From contig NZ_JACHYH010000003.1 in the NCBI RefSeq assembly GCF_014192715.1, positions 248,001 through 312,000 of the forward strand: DNA of 64,000 nucleotides. The letters run 5' to 3'. A model generated the notes under the pieces. The model was not told where the DNA came from, searched no databases, and worked only from the letters and a program-made list of their open reading frames with translations. A program made the translations under genes and the position numbers. This stretch comes from Luteibacter sp. Sphag1AF (GTDB lineage: Bacteria > Pseudomonadota > Gammaproteobacteria > Xanthomonadales > Rhodanobacteraceae). This document shows positions 39,200-46,512 of the stretch, one piece after another. Numbering within the stretch: the stretch's first letter is position 1; each line of letters opens with the position of its first letter.

Positions 39200-39265
39200 C
39201 CGAGGGCGCTATCGAGGCAAGCCGGGACGGCTGAGGGCAAACGGGGTGTGCCGGCGCTGCGAATG

Positions 39266-41506
39266 TCACGCCGCCTCGGCGACATCCTTGACCTCCGGCT
39301 CGAAATCGTCACCCATCATCATGCGGTAATGGTCGCCCTGCTGTAGGTTGTCGAAAATTCGCCTAAAGACCTTCAGGTACAGCGCGTCCTGGTCTTCGTT
39401 CGGGACCATGTAGAGATCCTCATGGACCGCATGCGACCCGTCGTTCGCCCACGAAAGCAATGAGTGCGCAGCAATCTTCTCGTCGCCAACGAGGTTGCCA
39501 CAGGCCTTGTCGATATCGAGGCCTCCAAGCAGCTTGAAGTAGCTGTCGAAAATCCTGCGCATGGTGTTGGGAAGCGTGAGTGAATGGCCTGCTGGCTTTC
39601 GGACGTCCTGCCAAAGGAGCTGGTAGCTGCTCTTGACGGGATTGTTGTTTTGAAAGGCAACAAGGTTACTGACGCCACCCTTCTTCCTGCACACCCAGAA
39701 CGCGGATTTAGAAAGGCCGCCGGTTCCTTTTGCAAACGTGACTTCCTTATGGAAGTAGACGTTGTGCGTGAGCACAAGAACCTGCTTGATGGGCCCCTTG
39801 CCACCGCGTGCCATCTCGGCCATCTCTCGCACCAGGGAAGACACGACAAAGAGGATGTCGCTGTCGAGGCTTGAGACGGGGTCATCGAGAACGATGACGC
39901 GGTCTTCTTCGATGGCGGTGGTGGAATTGGAGGCGCGGGCCAAGTGGTAGAAGTAGAGGAAGGTAATAAATGTCTTCTCGCCCTCACTCAGGTTGTGATG
40001 CGCGGGCTGTCCATTTGCCCTGACCAGCACATATGTATGGGCTTCCTCTGCTTGTTTTAGATGAAAGTTGGTGAAGTGGAAGGCTCTTAGCGTCTGGTTT
40101 ATTTTCTCAACGGTCGGCTGCGTGCTGGTGGTCCTCTCCTCCAGCCCGTTTAGCTCCTTTTTCCATTTTGCCTGCACATCCTTTGCGTTCTGGATTTTTT
40201 CCTTCAAGCCTGTGATGGCTTTGCCGGTGGTGTTGCAGGCCTGGTCCCACGCCCCCAGGGCATCCTTAAGCTCTACATCAATGAGATAGCGCCAAAAGTC
40301 GGCTGTAAGTGCCGTCTTTTCAGAGGCCGCGTTGGCAACCATCCTGTTGTGTTCCGTAATTTTCAGGTTTGCTTCAGAGACCAGTGTATTGACGGCTTCA
40401 AGTGCAGCCACAAGGCCGGTGAGCTTTATCTCCGAACTTGGTGACTGGAGCTTCCGTTGTATCCTAAGGAGAGCCGCCGGGAGACGTTCATCGAACACGT
40501 CAATGAGGCGACCAAGCTCCACCCTGTCGTGATAGTCCGTAGACATCTCACGCAACCGTTCCATCGATGCACTGATGTTCGTGGTTGTCTCGGCATAACT
40601 GTCGGCCGCCGTTCTGAGTGCTGCCGTCTTGGCAGCAAATGCTTCATCGAAGAAGTCAGCCAGGTCACGTTCCAGGTCTGGCGGAATCTCCTGCTGGCAA
40701 AACGGACACTGCGGTTTGCTTTCCGCAAGGAACTTCACACCTTGGGCAACCCAGTCGGAATTCTGCAGGTGGGAAATGAGTCCGGCGATGTCGACATCCT
40801 CCTTTCCCACGATAGCCTTTCCGAAAATCGGTGCATTTTCCAGCATGGTGAGGCGCGTGAGGTCAGTAATCGGCAACAGTGGTACCGTCGACGGGTCAGC
40901 TGTAAACACCGTGCGGGCCCTTGCCTGCAAATCCTCGAATGTGCAGGTCTTCCCGTTGTTGGTGTTCCGCCGTTCCAAAAGCCGGGCCCGGAAGACGTCG
41001 CTGTCACCCATGACTCCGGTGAGCGCAACCTTGAACTCTTCCTTGTGTTTTCTGGTTTGGGCGAGGCATGCATCCTTCAATGCTTTGACGGCTGTTGCCA
41101 TCTCCCCCAGTTTTCCTCCGTTGCCGTCACTGCCTTGCAGGTTGTGCGTAAAGCCCTGCTCTTCCTTCAGTGAGGCAGCGATATCCTCCGACCGCGCCTT
41201 GATGCGCCCCTGGATGGCCTTGTCTTCTTCCCCGAGGGTGAAGACACCTTTGGCCTTGCCGTCTTCTCCGAAAACCGATTGGACAAAGTCGCGGTTATAG
41301 ACGTCTGTCCGGAGAGCCCGGTTGTCCTGCCACGACACCACACATCCTCCAAAGGATTCGGCCTCCTGCCCGGACAGGAATTTCGACAGCGTCGTCTTGC
41401 CTGCCCCATTCGGGCCATAGATGAAGTTGCAAACGTTCAGCGGCCCCATCAGCACGCCGGCAACCGGATACGTGGCCACGTTCGCTAAGGTGAGTGCGGT
41501 AATCAT
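39266..41506 (-). CDS. RloC-like ABC-ATPase with zinc-hook motif, putative anticodon nuclease
   Basis: A 746-residue AAA_13-type protein, the size of RloC. Walker A GPNGAGKT at residues 31-38; two coiled-coil arms flanking C267-P-F-C270, a Rad50-like zinc-hook motif; ABC signature LSEGE at 506-510; Walker B VIVLDDPVSSLDSD; H-loop VLTHN. The C-terminal region has R650-x3-D654 in NTMRRIFDSYFK and H692 in WANDGSH, placed like the Arg-Glu-His triad of PrrC/RloC anticodon nucleases, except that Asp replaces Glu. RloC cleaves tRNA anticodon loops on DNA damage or phage attack, aborting infection. No type I restriction genes are adjacent. Lower GC than its neighbours suggests transfer. Confidence 0.78.
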   Translation of the reverse strand: MITALTLANVATYPVAGVLMGPLNVCNFIYGPNGAGKTTLSKFLSGQEAESFGGCVVSWQDNRALRTDVYNRDFVQSVFGEDGKAKGVFTLGEEDKAIQGRIKARSEDIAASLKEEQGFTHNLQGSDGNGGKLGEMATAVKALKDACLAQTRKHKEEFKVALTGVMGDSDVFRARLLERRNTNNGKTCTFEDLQARARTVFTADPSTVPLLPITDLTRLTMLENAPIFGKAIVGKEDVDIAGLISHLQNSDWVAQGVKFLAESKPQCPFCQQEIPPDLERDLADFFDEAFAAKTAALRTAADSYAETTTNISASMERLREMSTDYHDRVELGRLIDVFDERLPAALLRIQRKLQSPSSEIKLTGLVAALEAVNTLVSEANLKITEHNRMVANAASEKTALTADFWRYLIDVELKDALGAWDQACNTTGKAITGLKEKIQNAKDVQAKWKKELNGLEERTTSTQPTVEKINQTLRAFHFTNFHLKQAEEAHTYVLVRANGQPAHHNLSEGEKTFITFLYFYHLARASNSTTAIEEDRVIVLDDPVSSLDSDILFVVSSLVREMAEMARGGKGPIKQVLVLTHNVYFHKEVTFAKGTGGLSKSAFWVCRKKGGVSNLVAFQNNNPVKSSYQLLWQDVRKPAGHSLTLPNTMRRIFDSYFKLLGGLDIDKACGNLVGDEKIAAHSLLSWANDGSHAVHEDLYMVPNEDQDALYLKVFRRIFDNLQQGDHYRMMMGDDFEPEVKDVAEAA

Positions 41507-41581
41507 TGGTGGTTCCCCCTTTCCCTGTTTTCCACTATCGGCCTGACTTCATCCGGCCTCAACCGGATTGCTGCCCGGTCG

Positions 41582-41705
41582 CTATGCGTTTCCGGCAACC
41601 GCCCCGACCACGGCCCGCAGATTCGGATGTCCGGACTTTTCCAGCAACGCCCGCACTTGGCTCCTGACCGTGCTGATTTTGACCACGCGTTGGGTTGGGA
41701 CGGCC
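41582..41705 (-). pseudogene. C-terminal fragment of a LuxR-type helix-turn-helix regulator
   Basis: On the minus strand a frame ending in TAG at 41584-41582 encodes KISTVRSQVRALLEKSGHPN followed by LRAVVGAVAGNA, which matches the recognition helix and tail of LuxR-family DNA-binding domains. The rest of the gene is missing: upstream of about 41705 the sequence becomes the IS5 transposase fragment in the other direction. It is a relic left when the island was rearranged. Confidence 0.6.
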
Positions 41706-41735
41706 GGTAACCGGCGTCCGGCTGAGGGGGCGACG

Positions 41736-42119
41736 TCCCCGTGGGCGGAGCTGTGCGCGGTGATCGAACCGTTCTATCCCAAGGCGCGTGCTGAAGGTGG
41801 CCGTCGCCCGGTGGGTCTGGAGCGCATGTTGCGCATCCACTTCCTGCAGCAATGGTATGCGTTGAGCGACCCGGCCGTGGAAGAAGCCCTGTATGACTCG
41901 GTATCGATGCGCCGATTCGTGAATATCGCCTTGGGCCGCGAGCCGGTGCCGGACGAAACGACTGTGGGTAAATTCCGGCATCTGCTGGAAAAGCACGGTC
42001 TGGCCGAGCAGCTGTTAAAGGCGGTGAACCAGCACCTGCACGATCACGGGCTGAAGCTGTCGCAGGGCACGATTGTGGATGCGACGATCCTGGGCGCGGC
42101 CTCGTCGACGAAGAACTAA
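41736..42119 (+). pseudogene. IS5-family transposase fragment, truncated at both ends
   Basis: Encodes the conserved segment SPWAELCAVIEPFYPKARAE, then LERMLRIHFLQQWYALSDPA and DETTVGKFRHLLEKHGLAEQ up to TIVDATILGAASSTKN, where a TAA stop replaces the rest of the catalytic domain. The first DDE aspartate (TIVDATI) is present; the later catalytic residues are lost. The N-terminal 35 or so codons are missing too. It is more than 90% alike, by eye, to the first copy where they overlap. Confidence 0.85.
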
Positions 42120-42137
42120 GGATGGTCTGATCATCCC
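42120..42137 (+). repeat. Palindromic IS-end-like sequence, right edge of the island
   Basis: GGATGGTCTGATCATCCC directly follows the stop of the truncated transposase. It differs at two positions from GGATGATCAGATCATCCC at 35651-35668, which likewise lies after a transposase fragment. Both are followed by TWAG. The shared sequence marks the right end of the same insertion sequence family. TTA at 42138-42140 matches the TTA at the left edge of the island. Confidence 0.6.
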
Positions 42138-42154
42138 TTAGAATTGGGTGGACA

Positions 42155-42880
42155 TTACGTCCAGATCAGCGAAGCGAACCGGCCGCTTTTTCCGGCATCG
42201 CGCCGGTAAGAGTAAAAGCGCGGATCGGTCAATGTATCGAATCCGCCGCCATGGATGCTGCGCACACCAGCCTGCTCCAGGCGTTGCCGGGCAAGCGCGT
42301 AGAGGTCACACAGCCAATGCCCCGGCCGCGTGGGGTGGAAAGCCACAGCTGCCGACGCGTCCCGGGCCACAAAGGCAACCCGGACCTCATCGCCCACTTC
42401 AAATGACGCCGGCCCGATGCACGGCCCGAGCCAGGCCATGACGTCGCCGCCCATCGCCTGCACAGTGTTTTCCAGCACGCCGGCCAGCAATCCGCGCCAG
42501 CCCGCATGCGCGGCCCCGATGCGCGAGGCGTCCGGGGAGCAGAAGAGCACCGGCAGGCAATCGGCCGTGAGGATGGCCAGCGCCGTGCCAGAACCTTCCG
42601 CCACCGCAGCATCGGCCTCGGGCTCCGGACCATCGGAACTGGCGCTCGCCACTGTCGTGCCATGCACCTGCCTCAGCCAGTACGGGGCCCCTGGCAATCC
42701 GAGCGCCGCAACAAGCCCCTCGCGATTGGCCGCCACCGCGACCGGATCATCCCCGCAGCGCGAACCGAGGTTCAGCCGGTCAAACGGCTCGACCGACACC
42801 CCCGGACCCTGCCGCGTGGTAACCACGGCGCGCACCTGCGGTGGCGCCGGCCATTCGGGAATGATCCAGGGATCGCTCAT
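42155..42880 (-). CDS. pgeF: Peptidoglycan editing factor PgeF (multicopper-oxidase-like YfiH)
   Basis: A 241-residue laccase-domain protein that removes wrongly incorporated L-serine-containing muropeptide precursors, with reported polyphenol and purine nucleoside activities. The metal ligands are in LRQVHGTTV, ILTADCLPVLF and AAHAGWRGLLAGV, and the C-terminal GGFDTLTDPRFYSYRRD is conserved. It is complete and starts two bases after the end of rluD. Its stop is only 14 bases from the TTA at the island edge, so the insertion spared it. Confidence 0.94.
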   Translation of the reverse strand: MSDPWIIPEWPAPPQVRAVVTTRQGPGVSVEPFDRLNLGSRCGDDPVAVAANREGLVAALGLPGAPYWLRQVHGTTVASASSDGPEPEADAAVAEGSGTALAILTADCLPVLFCSPDASRIGAAHAGWRGLLAGVLENTVQAMGGDVMAWLGPCIGPASFEVGDEVRVAFVARDASAAVAFHPTRPGHWLCDLYALARQRLEQAGVRSIHGGGFDTLTDPRFYSYRRDAGKSGRFASLIWT

Positions 42881-42882
42881 GC

Positions 42883-43854
42883 TCAGTCGTCCGGATGCGC
42901 CTGGGTGTCCACACGAAGCGCCGAAATCAGCGCCTCCTGATCGGCTGGACGGGGCGACGTGAAGTCCAGCGCCTCGCCCGTGATCGGGTGCTCGAAGGCC
43001 AGACGTTCGGCGTGCAGGGCCTGACGACGGAACCCGCGCAGCGTGTCGATCAGCGACTGATCCGCACCACGGGGCAGGCGCAGGCCGTTGCCGTAAAGCG
43101 GATCACCGATCAGCGCGTGCCCGATATGGGCCAGATGCACGCGAATCTGATGCGTGCGGCCCGTCTCCAGATTGCACTGAAGCACCATGTGGGCGCGGAA
43201 GCGCTCGCGGATGCGGTAGTGGGTGATGGCTTCCTTGCCGCCATCTTCCACCTCACGGACGCCCTGCTTAAGGCGATCATGCTGGTGGCGGCCAATGGCC
43301 TGGTCCACCGTGCCGCCGGCCACCATCGTGCCCGTGACCACCGCCTCGTACTGGCGATGGACATCGTGCCGGGACAGCATGGCCACCAGCGCGGTATGGG
43401 CAGCAATGGACTTGGCCACCACCATCAGGCCGGCCGTGTCCTTGTCCAGACGATGGACGATGCCCCCCCGGGGCAATTCGGCCAGCTTCGGGCTATGGTG
43501 CAGCAAGGCGTTCAGCAGGGTGCCGGCCGAGTTGCCCGCACCCGGATGGACGACCAGGCCGGGCGGCTTGTCCAGCACCAGAAGGTCATCGTCCTCGAAG
43601 CGGATATCGAGGTCCATGGCCTCCGGGGCCGCCTCCACTTCCGTCTCAAGTTCCGCTTCCAGAACAACTTTTTCCCCACCGTGCAGCAGTTGGCGGGGGG
43701 GCGCCTTCTTACCATCCAGGAGGACCAGACCCGCCTTGATCCAGCCCGAAAGGCGGGAGCGGGAGTATTGCGGGAACATCTCGGCCAAAGCCTGGTCGAA
43801 ACGACGTCCCGCGGCCACCAATGGCACCGTGGCCTCATGCCGGAGCACAGTCAC
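42883..43854 (-). CDS. rluD: 23S rRNA pseudouridine synthase RluD
   Basis: Makes pseudouridines in helix 69 of 23S rRNA. About 323 residues: an N-terminal S4-like domain (RRFDQALAEMFPQYSRSRLS), the RluA-type catalytic motif GGIVHRLDKDTAGLMVVAKS with the active aspartate, and ETGRTHQIRVHLAHIGHALI. The start chosen is GTG 43854, with GGGGG eight bases upstream and an N-terminus like other RluD proteins; a TTG at 43896 would add 14 residues. It is divergent from bamD, a conserved arrangement. Confidence 0.94.
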   Translation of the reverse strand: MTVLRHEATVPLVAAGRRFDQALAEMFPQYSRSRLSGWIKAGLVLLDGKKAPPRQLLHGGEKVVLEAELETEVEAAPEAMDLDIRFEDDDLLVLDKPPGLVVHPGAGNSAGTLLNALLHHSPKLAELPRGGIVHRLDKDTAGLMVVAKSIAAHTALVAMLSRHDVHRQYEAVVTGTMVAGGTVDQAIGRHQHDRLKQGVREVEDGGKEAITHYRIRERFRAHMVLQCNLETGRTHQIRVHLAHIGHALIGDPLYGNGLRLPRGADQSLIDTLRGFRRQALHAERLAFEHPITGEALDFTSPRPADQEALISALRVDTQAHPDD

Positions 43855-43923
43855 GAGCGTGCCCCCGGAGACCGGCCGGTTTCGGCTATCATGCAAATTC
43901 GCTTAAGCATCCGAACTCTCTCA

Positions 43924-44748
43924 ATGCGCGCTACCAAGCTGATAATTCTGCTCGCTCTCGCCCTCGCGACAAGCGCCTGCTCGATGTTCCGTCATAAGGG
44001 CGAAACCATCGACACCATGCCGGTGGACAAGCTTTATGCCAATGCCCACGACTCGCTGGAGAACTCTGATTTCGCAGCGGCGGAGAAGGCGTACCAACGC
44101 CTCATCGCCCGTTTCCCGTCTGGTGACATCAACGAACAGGCGCAGATCGAGCTGGCTTACGCGCAGTACAAAGACAACAAGCCGGAAGACGCGTACTCGA
44201 CGATTAACCGCTTCATCAAGACGTTTCCGACCCACAAGCATGCAGATTATGCCTATTACCTGCGCGGTCTGATCAATTTTGATCGAACCGGCGGTCTGAT
44301 CGAGCGCTACCTGGGGCGTGAAAGCGCCACCACGCGCCGCGATCAGGGCTACAACCTGCAGTCTTTCGACGACTTCAGCCAGCTGACGCGCCGCTATCCC
44401 AACAGCGCCTACGCCACGGACGCCCGCCAGCGCATGATCTTCCTGCGCAACCAGCTGGCCCAGTTCGAGGTCAACGTCGCCGAGTACTACGTCCGGGTGA
44501 AGGCTTATATCGCCGCTGCCAACCGTTCGCAGTACGTGATCGAGCATTACCAGCAGTCGCCGGAAACCGCCGATGCCCTGGCGCTGCTCACCCGCAGCTA
44601 CATTGGCCTGGACCGCCCGGCCCTGGCCGACCAGACCCGCAAGGTGCTGGCCCTGAACTACCCGAACCACCCTTACCTGACCGATGACAAGTGGCCCCAC
44701 GCCCCTTCCATCTGGCGCAAGGCGATCCCGTTCTCGGGTCACCACTAA
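43924..44748 (+). CDS. bamD: Outer-membrane assembly lipoprotein BamD
   Basis: Essential lipoprotein of the BAM complex that inserts beta-barrel proteins. 274 residues: signal peptide with lipobox LATSAC (LIILLALALATSACSMF), then five TPR-like repeats (YANAHDSLENSDFAAAEKAY, GDINEQAQIELAYAQYKDNK and later copies). It is divergent from rluD with a TATCAT -10-like box at 43887-43892. A strong terminator hairpin follows. Confidence 0.96.
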   Translation: MRATKLIILLALALATSACSMFRHKGETIDTMPVDKLYANAHDSLENSDFAAAEKAYQRLIARFPSGDINEQAQIELAYAQYKDNKPEDAYSTINRFIKTFPTHKHADYAYYLRGLINFDRTGGLIERYLGRESATTRRDQGYNLQSFDDFSQLTRRYPNSAYATDARQRMIFLRNQLAQFEVNVAEYYVRVKAYIAAANRSQYVIEHYQQSPETADALALLTRSYIGLDRPALADQTRKVLALNYPNHPYLTDDKWPHAPSIWRKAIPFSGHH

Positions 44749-44757
44749 GGGAAAAAG

Positions 44758-44781
44758 AAAAACCGGCGAAAGCCGGTTTTT
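44758..44781. terminator. Bidirectional Rho-independent terminator between bamD and nadE
   Basis: A perfect ten-base stem, AAAAACCGGC and GCCGGTTTTT, around the stable tetraloop GAAA. The A and T runs at the stem base make it work in both directions, fitting the convergent bamD (plus) and nadE (minus) genes. Confidence 0.92.
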
Positions 44782-44808
44782 CTTTGTGGACACCTCCGCA
44801 GAGGGGGC

Positions 44809-46425
44809 TCAGCGCCAGCCCGATGTGATGGGGTAGCGACGCTCGCGCCCAAACGCCTTCGTGGTCACCCGCGGCCCGGGCGCCGCCTGGCGGCGCTTGA
44901 ACTCGTTGATGAACACCATCCGGATCACCCGGCGCACGGTCGCATCGTCGAAACCGGCCGCGATGATGTCCTCGGCCGACTGCTCGCCCTCGATGAAGCG
45001 GGCCAGGATCGCGTCCAGTTCGTCGTACGGCGGCAGGGAATCCTGATCGGTCTGCTCATGGCGAAGCTCGGCCGACGGCGGACGCTCGATCACTGCCAGC
45101 GGGATCGCGCCATCGACGTTCGCGCGCCAGCGCGAGATGTCGTAGACCACCGTCTTGTACAGGTCCTTCAGCGGCGCGTAGGCGCCGCACATGTCGCCGT
45201 ACAGCGTGGCGTAACCCACCGCCATCTCGCTCTTGTTGCCGGTGGACAGCAGCAGCCGGCCCGTCTTGTTCGACATGGCCATCAGCAGCACGCCACGCGA
45301 GCGCGACTGGAGGTTTTCCTCCGTGATGTCCGGCGCCCGGCCCTCGAACACCGGTGCCAGCGTTCCCACGAAGGCTTCGTAAATGCCCTCGATCGGAAGG
45401 ATGTGGTATTCCACGCCCAGATGCTCAGCCTGCGCCTTTGCCTCGCGCAACGAGAGGTCCGAGGTGTAACGGGTGGGCATCATCACCGCCGTGACCCGGT
45501 CAGCACCCAGCGCATCCACTGCAATGGCCAGGGTCAGTGCCGAGTCGATACCGCCGGAAAGGCCCAGCAGCACGCCTGAAAAGTGGTTCTTGCCGACGTA
45601 GTCGCGCACGCCCCGCACCAGCCCCGCATACATGGTGGCTTCCGGACCCCGGTCGTCCTGCTCCGGCCAGTCGATGGGACGCAGGGAACGAGATGCCGCA
45701 TCGAACTCCACCAGAAGCAGCATTTCCTCGAACGAAGGCGCCCGTGCCACGACATGGCCGTCGCGCTGCACCAGCAGCGAACCACCGTCGAACAGCAGAT
45801 CGTCCTGACCACCGACAAGATTCACATAGGCAATGGGGATGTCGTTTTCCGTGGCACGACGGCGCAGCAGCTCTTCGCGCGTGGCCGCCTGGCGGCTGTC
45901 ATACGGAGAGGCATTGATGACCAGCAGCATCTCGGCGCCAGCCGCCGCGGCATGCGCAGCGGGCTCGGCTTCCCAGATGTCTTCGCAGATCAGCATGCCC
46001 ACCCGCACACCTTCCATCATGAAGGTGCGGCTGGCTTCACCGGCGCGGAAGTAGCGCTTTTCGTCGAACACCGTGTAATTGGGCAGCGCCTGCTTGTGAT
46101 ACGTCCATTCACGCTTGCCCTCGCGAAGAAGGCTGGCGGCATTGAACACTTCACCGCGCGTGTCCGGATGCCCCACGACCGCTGCGATGCCTTCCAGCCG
46201 CGAAGCCAGCCCGACCATTTCCTGCTCGCAGGCTTCAAGGAAACTGGGCCGTTGCAGCAGGTCTTCCGGCGGGTAGCCACTGATTGTCAGCTCGGGGAAT
46301 GCAATGAGCGAGGCCTGGTGCTGGTCCCGTGCCTTTGCGGCAAGTTCCCGGACCCGGGCGGCGTTGGCGCTGGCCGCGCCCACGGGAAAATCGAACTGGG
46401 CCAGAGCGAAGCGAAAAGAAGTCAT
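44809..46425 (-). CDS. nadE: Glutamine-dependent NAD+ synthetase
   Basis: Final step of NAD biosynthesis, amidating deamido-NAD with glutamine nitrogen. 538 residues: an N-terminal nitrilase-type glutaminase domain with the Glu-Lys-Cys triad in FPELTISGYPPEDLL, YHKQALPNYTVFDEKRY and GMLICEDIWE, and a C-terminal synthetase domain with PP-loop LGLSGGIDSALTLAIAVDAL and STGNKSEMAVGYATLYGDM. The ATG at 46425 (MTSFRFALAQFDFPVG) is chosen as the natural start of the nitrilase fold; it has little ribosome site. Confidence 0.96.
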   Translation of the reverse strand: MTSFRFALAQFDFPVGAASANAARVRELAAKARDQHQASLIAFPELTISGYPPEDLLQRPSFLEACEQEMVGLASRLEGIAAVVGHPDTRGEVFNAASLLREGKREWTYHKQALPNYTVFDEKRYFRAGEASRTFMMEGVRVGMLICEDIWEAEPAAHAAAAGAEMLLVINASPYDSRQAATREELLRRRATENDIPIAYVNLVGGQDDLLFDGGSLLVQRDGHVVARAPSFEEMLLLVEFDAASRSLRPIDWPEQDDRGPEATMYAGLVRGVRDYVGKNHFSGVLLGLSGGIDSALTLAIAVDALGADRVTAVMMPTRYTSDLSLREAKAQAEHLGVEYHILPIEGIYEAFVGTLAPVFEGRAPDITEENLQSRSRGVLLMAMSNKTGRLLLSTGNKSEMAVGYATLYGDMCGAYAPLKDLYKTVVYDISRWRANVDGAIPLAVIERPPSAELRHEQTDQDSLPPYDELDAILARFIEGEQSAEDIIAAGFDDATVRRVIRMVFINEFKRRQAAPGPRVTTKAFGRERRYPITSGWR

Positions 46426-46512
46426 GGGGACAATCGTTATCGTGCGGGCGAAGTGCCGATGATAACGCCGTCGCGGCCCGCCCACCCGGCGAGCCGCGAC
46501 AGACGCCCTCGT

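Larger units (their letters stand above)
35127..42137. mobile_element. Mosaic IS5-bounded island carrying effector/immunity and RloC-like genes
   Basis: A 7.0-kb stretch lies between the otsA stop and the end of pgeF. Its left edge begins GGAAACGCTGAT, like an IS5-family terminal repeat, right after TTA (35124-35126). Its right edge is GGATGGTCTGATCATCCC (42120-42137), followed by TTA (42138-42140), a short direct repeat of the kind IS5-family elements leave. Each edge carries a fragment of the same transposase. Inside are a lipoprotein/XVIPCD gene pair, a DUF6988-like gene, an RloC-like ATPase and a LuxR fragment. The ATPase region has visibly lower GC than the surrounding genes. The boundaries are inferred from ends and flanks. 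Confidence 0.6.

Noticed and set aside
46470-46500. GTCGCGGC / GCCGCGAC hairpin between nadE and the Oar-like gene as a terminator
   Set aside because: Eight-base stem with a long loop and no T run on the strand of either gene; left as an unproven structure.
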